Source of the DNA: Bacteroidales bacterium | Lineage (GTDB): Bacteria; Bacteroidota; Bacteroidia; Bacteroidales; UBA12077 | DNA: 5,434 nucleotides | NCBI GenBank assembly: GCA_030600625.1 | Contig: JAUVLS010000122.1 | Span: 1-5,434, forward strand | Direction: 5' to 3' | Part shown: in pieces, positions 1 through 5,434 of the stretch | Layout: every line of letters begins with the position of its first letter | How positions within the stretch are numbered: position 1 is the first letter of the stretch | Position numbers and translations under genes: made by a program | The notes under the pieces: generated by a model | Told to the model about the DNA's origin: nothing | What the model saw: the letters and a program-made list of their open reading frames with translations, nothing else | Databases searched by the model: none

Positions 1-2305
1 TGTTTTTACAGAAAAGTCCGATTCTCTTTTTTTATATGTATTAAACTCTGAAAATGATAAAACCCCAATTGTAAACCGAGAGTTTATTGCAAGTGTTAGT
101 AGTTCAAATTCTGATTTGCAAGTTATTCCAATCGGGTTATATAACTTAAATCAAAAAGAATGTAAAGAGTTTTTGTTTGCAGTAAATGCGGGATATCCTG
201 ATACTCCCGGGAGAATTTTTTCATTTAATATTTTCAATAAGGTACTAAGCTCATCTCCTGAAATTACAACAAATATTTCTTGTCAGGTTTTAGTGGAAGA
301 TTTAAATTCGGATAGTAAGCCAGAGATAATAGTATCAAATCAGTCAGTTGATGTTGTCAGTAATGGAAACGAATCACAACTTTTAGTGCTCAATAACAAT
401 TTAGATTATTTATTTCAACCAGTAATTTTTTATGGTGGTTCATCACAAATAACTGTTAAAACAATTCTTTCAGGTAACGAAAAGTTAATAGCAGTTTTAC
501 ATAGTGGAACTAATCCCGAAAATATTTTTAATAGCTTGATGCTTTATAATTTTCATGGTGAACGAATAAACGAAGTAAACATCGAGAATAAATCGAATTT
601 AGTGTTAACAAGTATATCTGATTCCGAAAATAATATTTACTTATTTTCAGGTAATAAAATTCTTAAATATACTCCTGATTTAAAAAAGAGTAAAGCTTTT
701 GTTATTACTAAAAGAGAGAGAGCTAAGTTTGTACAGTTTGAGGATATAACAGGAGATTCAAAAAATGAATTGATTTTTAAAGATAATGAGAATTTAATAG
801 TTGTTTCCGATAATCTAAGATATAAGGCAAAACTTAATCTTATTGATGCCGGGAAAGTAAATCTTACAGTTGTACGCCATAATAAGAGAACAAATCAGAT
901 ATCTATTCAAATAGGTAACAAATGGTATTTATATGAATTTTATAAAGACGAAGCGTTTTTTTATAGTCATATTTTTTACTTTTCTATTTTTATTATAATA
1001 ACATTTCTTTCTTTCTTAATTTTTAAGCTCAGATTGAAAATAATTAAAATTAAAAAATCTCTATTCAGTCCTATAAAAAAAGATTCTATTTATAAAATTG
1101 AAGATAATATCGAGAAAAATTTTTCCGGTCTTAAAACAAAAATTAACGAAATAAGTAGTGAGTTAAAAAGCGAATCATTTAATAAGATTATAGAAGAAGT
1201 TGATGAAACTATAGAAAAGGTTAAAACGATTTCGATGGAAATTAGTAATAAACCCTTACCAGCTACTGATCTTAGAAATCGCCTTTCAGATTTGATTACT
1301 AATAAAAAAGATTTATTAAATCTTAGTTTCTACTTATTTCCTGAGAATGGTTTGGATGAAATAGAGTCTGAAATAAAAGATATAATTGTAGAATTTTCTG
1401 ATTATTGTATTGATTTAATTGCAGAGTATGCCAAAAATCTTAATGTTAATATACAAGTAATACAACATAATGATTATGTAAATCTTTTAATAGAAGTGGA
1501 AAATGCTTTTATTGAATCTTCAAACTTTGAGAGAAACGGAAAATTAAACTCGATACTAAAAAGAGCAAACGAAAAATTTGAAGTAGATAATTTTAGTGGA
1601 TTTGGTACAATTATTAATTTAACTATTCCTCTGAATTTATTAGGTTCAAAAAAAATTAGCGATACAGAAAAAATAAAAATCGTTATTGCAGAAGATCATG
1701 ACGTATCTCTTTTTGGATTAATGACATTATTTAAAACAAAGGATGATATTGAAATAGTAGGAACTGCCAAAAACGGGATGGAAGCTTTAAAGATTCTGGA
1801 AACCAAAGATGCAGATATAGTTATTACTGATATTTCAATGCCGGGTATGGATGGTATTGAGCTATCGGGAAAACTTAAAAACGAATATCCAAATATTAAG
1901 GTAATCGTTTTTACTATGTATATGGAAAATTGGTTTGTTGAACAGTTAATAAATAATGGCGCCAAAGGATTTGTATCAAAAAATTCAAAAATTATTGAGT
2001 TAGTTGGAGCTGTTCGAAATGTTTATGAAGGTAATAATTATTATTGTCCCCAGTTTAAATCTAAGTTCGGGTTTAAAGGGAATAGTAATGGTATTGCCAA
2101 AAAACTTGACTCTTTAACTAAAAACGAATTACAAATTGTAAAGCAATATGCCGAGAACCTGACTAAAGAACAAATTGCCGTTAAAATGGGCCTAAATAAT
2201 AATACCATTGATACTTTTGTTGCTAATATACTCTTAAAATTAAATGCCGGCGACGAAAATGAAATTATTCAAATTGCCAAAAAACAAAAATTCATTTCAG
2301 AATAA
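1..2305 (+). CDS. Membrane-anchored sensor with degenerate histidine-kinase core fused to NarL/LuxR-type response regulator (5' end outside window)
   Basis: The frame is open from base 2 with no stop before 2303-2305, so the gene begins upstream. The TTG at 116 is only an internal codon; residue numbers below count from it. The N-terminal part carries FG-GAP/VCBS-like motifs (DLNSDSKPEI at 62-71, DITGDSKNEL at 210-219), suggesting an extracytoplasmic beta-propeller sensor. One membrane helix lies at about 286-303, followed by basic residues. Residues 320-506 resemble a HisKA_3/HATPase core in helix pattern and in the ending GFGTIINLTIPL. However, there is no histidine between 286 and 450, and the N, G1 and G2 boxes are not recognisable. 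The receiver (about 520-640) is intact: E526/D527, phospho-acceptor D572, T600, K622. A LuxR-type helix-turn-helix spans 667-725, with D699 and F701 where K and H are usual. The order of domains is clear; the ligand, target genes and kinase activity are unknown. It could be a membrane-tethered transcription factor phosphorylated by another kinase. Confidence 0.85.
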   Translation, partial: VFTEKSDSLFLYVLNSENDKTPIVNREFIASVSSSNSDLQVIPIGLYNLNQKECKEFLFAVNAGYPDTPGRIFSFNIFNKVLSSSPEITTNISCQVLVEDLNSDSKPEIIVSNQSVDVVSNGNESQLLVLNNNLDYLFQPVIFYGGSSQITVKTILSGNEKLIAVLHSGTNPENIFNSLMLYNFHGERINEVNIENKSNLVLTSISDSENNIYLFSGNKILKYTPDLKKSKAFVITKRERAKFVQFEDITGDSKNELIFKDNENLIVVSDNLRYKAKLNLIDAGKVNLTVVRHNKRTNQISIQIGNKWYLYEFYKDEAFFYSHIFYFSIFIIITFLSFLIFKLRLKIIKIKKSLFSPIKKDSIYKIEDNIEKNFSGLKTKINEISSELKSESFNKIIEEVDETIEKVKTISMEISNKPLPATDLRNRLSDLITNKKDLLNLSFYLFPENGLDEIESEIKDIIVEFSDYCIDLIAEYAKNLNVNIQVIQHNDYVNLLIEVENAFIESSNFERNGKLNSILKRANEKFEVDNFSGFGTIINLTIPLNLLGSKKISDTEKIKIVIAEDHDVSLFGLMTLFKTKDDIEIVGTAKNGMEALKILETKDADIVITDISMPGMDGIELSGKLKNEYPNIKVIVFTMYMENWFVEQLINNGAKGFVSKNSKIIELVGAVRNVYEGNNYYCPQFKSKFGFKGNSNGIAKKLDSLTKNELQIVKQYAENLTKEQIAVKMGLNNNTIDTFVANILLKLNAGDENEIIQIAKKQKFISE

Positions 2306-2348
2306 TTTGACGAAAGCAATTAAACTTTTATTGGTTTGACTAAATTTG
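2306..2348 (+). promoter_or_regulatory. Candidate Bacteroidota-type promoter for the TPR-membrane protein-UDG operon
   Basis: TAAATTTG at 2341-2348 is an exact match to the Bacteroidota -7 consensus TAnnTTTG. A TTTG at 2306-2309 could serve as the -33 box, but it lies 31 bases from that element, which is too far. An overlapping near match, TTGGTTTG at 2331-2338, sits 21 bases from the same TTTG, a better spacing. Transcription from the exact match would begin near 2353-2356. That is past the GTG at 2350 and favours the ATG at 2371 as the start of the next gene. This is pattern matching by eye, with no transcription data. Confidence 0.45.
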
Positions 2349-2370
2349 TGTGAAAATTTTGCATAAATTT

Positions 2371-2682
2371 ATGGATGATATTAAAACGAAGATAGACAAG
2401 TATGTTAAAAATCAGGAATATGCAAAGGCTATTGAAGCGCTAACTGGTTTAATTGACAAGGATTTAAACAAAGTTGATTGCTTGATATTAAGGGGTGACA
2501 TTTATAATATAAAACAAGAGTATTCCAAATCACTAAATGACTATAACAAAATTTTAAAAATTGATCCAAAAAATAAAATTATACTATCAAAAGTTGAAAT
2601 GATAAAAGATATTCTTAAATTTCAGGCTTTGGATATTTTTGCATCAACAAATTTAAATATAGATCCCTGGTTAGACGATTAA
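2371..2682 (+). CDS. Small tetratricopeptide repeat (TPR) protein
   Basis: A protein of 103 residues with two TPR-like helix pairs. The first is at about 3-32 (YAKAIEAL...LIDKD) and the second at about 36-69 (ILRGDIYNIKQEYSKSLNDY followed by KILKIDP). The tail after residue 80 is not TPR and ends in ASTNLNIDPWLDD. TPR proteins are scaffolds that bind other proteins, so this one probably works through a partner rather than as an enzyme. No signal peptide or membrane segment is seen, so it is likely cytoplasmic. I chose the ATG at 2371 because the -7 box at 2341-2348 would start the mRNA after the in-frame GTG at 2350; starting at the GTG would add seven residues. The next gene begins only 4 bases after the stop, so the two are almost certainly co-transcribed. 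The specific function is unknown. Confidence 0.8.
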   Translation: MDDIKTKIDKYVKNQEYAKAIEALTGLIDKDLNKVDCLILRGDIYNIKQEYSKSLNDYNKILKIDPKNKIILSKVEMIKDILKFQALDIFASTNLNIDPWLDD

Positions 2683-2686
2683 TATT

Positions 2687-3184
2687 ATGCAATTAAACTA
2701 CAACTCATCACATTCAGATCAAAATTATTTAGGACGAGTATTCCTTTTTGTTAAACGAAATTATTGGCTTTTCTTACTTGATCTTATAATAATCATATTT
2801 TTAATTATTCCTCCATATGATTGGGAAGAAACCAGATTATTATTAATAATGATTGCAGTACTCTTAATTCGAGATATAATTATTTTAAGTGTTAGTTATA
2901 AGCATTTAGGGAAATTTGTTGCAAAGGGGAATGAAGTTTTAATTGGAATTTTAAAAAGAAGTAAATTTCAAGACGATATTGTTGAGTGGCTACCTGATAT
3001 GGAGCTGGAAATTAAATATATTTTAGGTATTCCGGTTTTGTATATCATGGATGGCAGTGATGTAATATTTAAACAATACCCAATTGGAATATGGACCGTT
3101 GATAAAATGAAAGAGTTTATAGAATCATTTTATGACTACAAAAAAGAACAAGCTATGTGGAAAACTTATAAAGGTCAAGATTAG
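2687..3184 (+). CDS. Hypothetical membrane protein with two N-terminal transmembrane helices
   Basis: 165 residues, starting at the ATG 4 bases after the TPR stop and ending 8 bases before the glycosylase ATG. Two hydrophobic helices are clear, at about 27-43 (WLFLLDLIIIIFLIIP) and about 50-70 (LLLIMIAVLLIRDIIILSVS), joined by a short loop. The N-terminus and the rest of the chain probably both face the cytoplasm, with basic K/R residues flanking the helices. Residues 72-165 form a soluble domain of short alternating beta-like stretches (EVLIGILK, ELEIKYIL, IPVLYIMDG, DVIFKQYPIGIW), then a charged C-terminal helix. This pattern recalls small PH-like domains of bacterial membrane proteins, but I do not recognise a family. 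No catalytic motif is visible. Its place between the TPR and glycosylase genes argues for co-expression, not necessarily shared function. Confidence 0.75.
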   Translation: MQLNYNSSHSDQNYLGRVFLFVKRNYWLFLLDLIIIIFLIIPPYDWEETRLLLIMIAVLLIRDIIILSVSYKHLGKFVAKGNEVLIGILKRSKFQDDIVEWLPDMELEIKYILGIPVLYIMDGSDVIFKQYPIGIWTVDKMKEFIESFYDYKKEQAMWKTYKGQD

Positions 3185-3192
3185 AAAATTCC

Positions 3193-3927
3193 ATGAGCAA
3201 CATTTCGGTATTTTTAGATTCCTTAGATAATATTGATAATAGTTGGAATGATTTTTTAAGCTCAGAGCTTCTTACTTTATTAAAAAATATTGAAAAAAAT
3301 ATTTTAGAATCAAAACAAAAGTTTACTCCTGAAACTGATAAGGTTTTAAAATTTCTTAAAGTTCCCCTGGCCGATGTTAAAGTTATTATTTTAGGACAAG
3401 ATCCTTATCCACAGGATGGAGTAGCAACGGGCAGAGCTTTTGAAGTTGGCACGTTAAAATCCTGGAATGATAAATTCAGTAATATCTCCCTGAAAAATAT
3501 TATTCGTGCAATTTATTTTGCTTATAATAATGAATACCTTAAGTATAGCGAAATAAAAAATAAAATTGGAAAAACTTTTCTTTTAAAACCACCTTACGAA
3601 CTTTTTGCTGAATGGGAAAAACAAGGTGTGCTACTTTTAAATACTTCATTTACTTGTGAATTAGGAAAGTCGAATAGTCACGAGAAGTATTGGAATATAT
3701 TTACTATGTCATTGTTAAAATATATTTCAAAAGCCAATCCTGATATTATATGGTTTTTATGGGGTAATAATGCAAAGTCAATTGTTGCTGATATTAATAT
3801 TGAAAAGAAGATAGAATCTATGCATCCAATGATGTGTTACAAAAAACCGGGTCGTGATGATGATTTCCTTTTTGGAAAAATTAATGCATTTAAAGAAACA
3901 ATGAGTTTAATAAATTGGTTGGGTTAA
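3193..3927 (+). CDS. Uracil-DNA glycosylase family protein, divergent family-1-like
   Basis: 244 residues, slightly longer than E. coli Ung (229). Family-1 enzymes excise uracil from DNA to start base-excision repair in the cytoplasm. The water-activating motif appears as GQDPYP at 68-73, with the catalytic Asp (D70) and the Tyr that excludes thymine (Y72). Phe at 83 (GRAFEV) and Asn at 150 (GVLLLNTSFT) match the uracil-stacking and uracil-recognising residues. WFLWGNNAK at 187-195 matches the usual LLWG strand, and the catalytic His is H211 in HPMM. Two departures stand out: the His of GQDPYH is Pro (P73), and the DNA-wedging HPSPLS loop reads HPMMCYKKPG. Residues 88-140, between the motifs, also align poorly with classic Ung. 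It is probably a working or retargeted glycosylase of the superfamily, so I withhold the symbol ung. It is the last gene of the three-gene cluster, 8 bases after the membrane protein. Confidence 0.85.
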   Translation: MSNISVFLDSLDNIDNSWNDFLSSELLTLLKNIEKNILESKQKFTPETDKVLKFLKVPLADVKVIILGQDPYPQDGVATGRAFEVGTLKSWNDKFSNISLKNIIRAIYFAYNNEYLKYSEIKNKIGKTFLLKPPYELFAEWEKQGVLLLNTSFTCELGKSNSHEKYWNIFTMSLLKYISKANPDIIWFLWGNNAKSIVADINIEKKIESMHPMMCYKKPGRDDDFLFGKINAFKETMSLINWLG

Positions 3928-3984
3928 TTCAGTGAGACTATAATTTTTAAAGTTTAGGACGAATAAAAATTAATAAGTTGAACT

Positions 3985-4012
3985 GATCCCAATAGCGAAG
4001 CAAATCGGGATC
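3985..4012. terminator. Imperfect hairpin in the convergent gap, possible bidirectional terminator
   Basis: GATCCC at 3985-3990 pairs with GGGATC at 4007-4012. Interrupted inner pairs (AT, then GC with CG) close on a GAA loop. The hairpin lies in the 142-base gap between the converging glycosylase and aminotransferase genes, the usual place for a shared terminator. No T-run follows directly on either strand; only a diffuse AT-rich stretch (3960-3980) lies beyond it in the minus-strand direction. It could instead be a copy of a small dispersed repeat. I see nothing else of note in the gap. Confidence 0.4.
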
Positions 4013-4069
4013 TCTGGGTAATATTCTCCGTAACTTGCTACGATATGAAAATGATTTAACGATATATAC

Positions 4070-4924
4070 TTAAACAGTTTTGCTACGAGGCAGTTGATCT
4101 TTTGAAGAAACATATCGTATGATTGATTCTTTATACAGTTTCATAATACGATTTAATATTTTGTGATTGGTACTAAATTCTATTTTTTCAAAGAACCTTA
4201 CAGGCAAAGCTTTTAAAGAGGTTCCTGTTAAAAACATGGTATCTATGCTTTTAAGTTCTGAGTAGTGAATCTTCTTTTCAATTATTTCAATCTTATTTAG
4301 CTTGCAAATTTTCAGGATATTCTTTCTTGTTATTCCATTTAATACATCTTTTTCCGGAGGTGTTATAACCATGTTATTTTTAATGAAAAAAATATTAGAT
4401 CTGCTGCCCTCTGTAATAAATCCTTCATTGTTAATTAATAATACCTCAAAAAGATTTTCTTCAACTATTGTATTGTTTGCCTTTCTTCGGGCTTCAGTGT
4501 TTAATATTTTGGCGTTAGGATTTGATCTTATTGTACGGCATAATCCAACTTTTACACCATATTCATATTCTTCAACTGTAGGAAAATAATGAGGTGTAAA
4601 ATAAATCGAAAAATCTTTCTCACTCGAATCATTTTTTTTATCAAACCTGATAATAAGTTTTATTTTACCTTCGTTTGTATTATTTTTTTTGATTAATTCA
4701 CTAATCAATGTTTCTATGTCACAATAACTTTCGTTTATTGATAAATTTGAAATATCAGCCGAATAAAAAAGTCTGTTTAAATGATCTTCTAGGAATAATG
4801 GAACACCTTGCTCAATTCGTATTACTTCATAAATAGACATACCTGTAGTAAATACCGATTCATCAAATTCTGTGCAGTGCTTTATCTTAAAATTGTGAAT
4901 AAAAAATTCTTTGTTGCATTCCAT
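4070..4924 (-). CDS. Class IV (fold type IV) PLP-dependent aminotransferase
   Basis: 284 residues read on the minus strand from ATG at 4924-4922 to TAA at 4072-4070. Class IV enzymes include branched-chain aminotransferase, D-amino-acid aminotransferase and aminodeoxychorismate lyase (PabC). Family features in order are: GMSIYEVIR at 28-36 and LFLEDHLNRL at 43-52 (substrate-side N-terminal domain); the likely PLP Schiff-base lysine K139 in NAKILNTEARRKAN; EGSRSNIFFI at 172-181, whose E172 should contact the pyridine nitrogen; LNGITRKNILKI at 195-206; and FLTGTSLKALPV at 231-242. The length fits DAAT or PabC (about 270-285) better than the longer BCATs (about 300+), and the usual BCAT lysine context is absent. 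The substrate cannot be called from the sequence. The gene stands alone, converging on the glycosylase and diverging from the ABC gene. Its own promoter must lie in the 253-base region that contains the palindrome pair. Confidence 0.88.
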   Translation of the reverse strand: MECNKEFFIHNFKIKHCTEFDESVFTTGMSIYEVIRIEQGVPLFLEDHLNRLFYSADISNLSINESYCDIETLISELIKKNNTNEGKIKLIIRFDKKNDSSEKDFSIYFTPHYFPTVEEYEYGVKVGLCRTIRSNPNAKILNTEARRKANNTIVEENLFEVLLINNEGFITEGSRSNIFFIKNNMVITPPEKDVLNGITRKNILKICKLNKIEIIEKKIHYSELKSIDTMFLTGTSLKALPVRFFEKIEFSTNHKILNRIMKLYKESIIRYVSSKDQLPRSKTV

Positions 4925-4942
4925 AAGAAAAATAATATGCCT

Positions 4943-4950
4943 TAAAAGTA
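4943..4950 (-). promoter_or_regulatory. Weak candidate -7 element for the aminotransferase gene
   Basis: Read on the minus strand, this is TACTTTTA, matching TAnnTTTG at all but the last base. It would place the transcript start about 10-15 bases before the ATG at 4924. No TTTG lies at the expected -33 distance; the nearest TTG is about 13 bases upstream, which is too close. The call is tentative. Confidence 0.25.
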
Positions 4951-5021
4951 ATAATTAGTGCATCAATTTCGTATTGTTTTAGAATATTTTAATAATAACT
5001 CTCATATAAAATAATGCGGCA

Positions 5022-5037
5022 TGTACGAATTAGTACA
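5022..5037. promoter_or_regulatory. Palindromic operator-like site 1 (TGTAC-N6-GTACA)
   Basis: The sequence TGTACGAATTAGTACA is an inverted repeat with two perfect 5-base arms. The central AATT is also self-complementary, so 14 of 16 bases are symmetric. It lies 97 bases upstream of the aminotransferase start. The symmetry and arm spacing (about one helical turn between half-site centres) suit a dimeric repressor or activator. The binding protein is unknown; no regulator gene of obvious match is in the window. Confidence 0.6.
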
Positions 5038-5042
5038 GTAGA

Positions 5043-5058
5043 TGTACAGATGCGTACA
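5043..5058. promoter_or_regulatory. Palindromic operator-like site 2 (TGTAC-N6-GTACA)
   Basis: The sequence TGTACAGATGCGTACA has the same arms and six-base spacer as site 1 but an unrelated core, so the arms look like the conserved part. It starts 21 bases after site 1, two turns of B-DNA, so two dimers would sit on the same face. It lies 119 bases upstream of the ABC gene. A weaker GTAT follows in the same phase at 5065. Two more GTAC units occur nearer the ABC start, at 5127-5130 and 5152-5155. Confidence 0.6.
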
Positions 5059-5177
5059 AAGCGAGTATGTAAAACAAAACATTCTAATGGTATAACTTAT
5101 GGAATATTAGCACTATATATTCTTTGGTACAAAACTTGATAAATCAATGTAGTACTCAAAAATCAATTTATTTATTT

Positions 5178-5434
5178 ATGATAGAATTAAAGGAATTGCA
5201 TAAATCTTATATAACAGGTAATAATAAATTGCATGTTTTAAAAGGGCTTGATTTAACAATTGAACAGGGAGAATTAGTCTCAATTATGGGATCGTCAGGC
5301 TCTGGGAAATCTACCTTATTAAATGTATTAGGTATTCTTGATTCGTATGACGAAGGACATTATAAGTTAAACAATACTCTAATGAGTAATTTAACTGAAA
5401 AAAAAGCAGCTCATTACAGAAATAATATGATTGG
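5178..5434 (+). CDS. ABC transporter ATP-binding protein, LolD/MacB type (3' end outside window)
   Basis: 85 complete codons are visible from the ATG at 5178 before the window ends. The start is well supported: the protein opens MIELKELHKSY, the typical beginning of LolD/MacB-type ATPases. The sequence VLKGLDLTIEQGELVSIMG leads into a Walker A motif GSSGSGKST at 38-46, then LLNVLGILDSYDEGHY, with LDS.D.G in the family position. The Q-loop, signature and Walker B lie beyond the edge. Such ATPases energise FtsX-like permeases for lipoprotein release, macrolide or peptide export, or cell-envelope maintenance; which applies depends on the permease downstream, which is not seen. No Shine-Dalgarno sequence precedes the ATG. 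A weak -7-like TATTCTTTG lies at 5118-5126, one base longer than TAnnTTTG. The paired palindromes 119 bases upstream suggest regulated expression. Confidence 0.9.
   Translation, partial: MIELKELHKSYITGNNKLHVLKGLDLTIEQGELVSIMGSSGSGKSTLLNVLGILDSYDEGHYKLNNTLMSNLTEKKAAHYRNNMI

Noticed and set aside
116..118. TTG as the start codon of the sensor-regulator gene
   Set aside because: The same frame is open back to the first bases of the window with coding-like content, and the propeller-like region would be cut short, so the true start lies upstream.
1696..1965. An 89-codon open frame on the minus strand inside the receiver domain
   Set aside because: It lies wholly antisense to the well-conserved receiver domain, and its translation shows no family motif.
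2350..2352. GTG as the start of the TPR gene
   Set aside because: It sits directly at the end of the TAAATTTG -7 element, before the expected transcript start; the ATG at 2371 leaves a short leader and the whole TPR region. Use of the overlapping upstream -7 box would make the GTG possible.
4035..4088. Nine-base direct repeat TTGCTACGA at 4035-4043 and 4080-4088
   Set aside because: The copies are short, flanked by unrelated sequence, and one lies inside the aminotransferase tail; there is no sign of an attachment site or target duplication.
4302..4589. A 95-codon open frame on the plus strand inside the aminotransferase gene
   Set aside because: It is antisense to the PLP-binding region of a clear aminotransferase, and its hydrophobic look follows from the complement of that gene.
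5014..5139. A 41-codon open frame (ATG at 5014, TGA at 5137) on the plus strand across the palindrome region
   Set aside because: Its arginine codons (CGG, CGA, CGT) are unlike those of the neighbouring genes, it has no recognisable motif, and the palindrome arms explain the sequence better. A frame of this length can occur by chance.

Overview
The window is AT-rich, with very short intergenic gaps. Its starts lack clear Shine-Dalgarno sequences, and a TAnnTTTG-type promoter element lies before the TPR gene. Together with the gene types (a long beta-propeller-like sensor fused to a NarL-type regulator, small TPR proteins, a LolD/MacB-type ABC ATPase), this suggests a member of the Bacteroidota. 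The class and genus cannot be fixed from this sequence.

Layout. Positions 1-2305 (+) hold the 3' part of a large one-polypeptide signalling protein whose start lies outside the window. In order it has an extracytoplasmic region with FG-GAP/VCBS-like motifs, one membrane helix, a histidine-kinase-like core, a receiver domain and a LuxR-type helix-turn-helix. The kinase-like core has no histidine where the phosphoacceptor should be and no recognisable ATP-binding boxes, while the receiver keeps its whole phosphorylation site. After a 65-base gap with a candidate promoter come three tightly packed genes (+), probably one operon: a 103-residue TPR protein (2371-2682), a 165-residue protein with two membrane helices (2687-3184), and a divergent family-1-like uracil-DNA glycosylase (3193-3927). 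A 142-base convergent gap with an imperfect hairpin follows. Next is a class IV (fold type IV) PLP-dependent aminotransferase on the minus strand (4070-4924). A 253-base divergent intergenic region separates it from the start of an ABC transporter ATPase of the LolD/MacB type (5178 to the window end, +), which is cut off by the window edge.

The two points most worth following up are the apparent pseudokinase fused to a phosphorylatable receiver, and a tandem pair of TGTAC-N6-GTACA palindromes set 21 bp apart in the divergent intergenic region. The palindromes look like a cooperative operator for the ABC transporter, the aminotransferase, or both. The remaining genes look like ordinary chromosomal content. 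I see no mobile element, CRISPR array, tRNA or rRNA, and no evidence that all the genes form one system.
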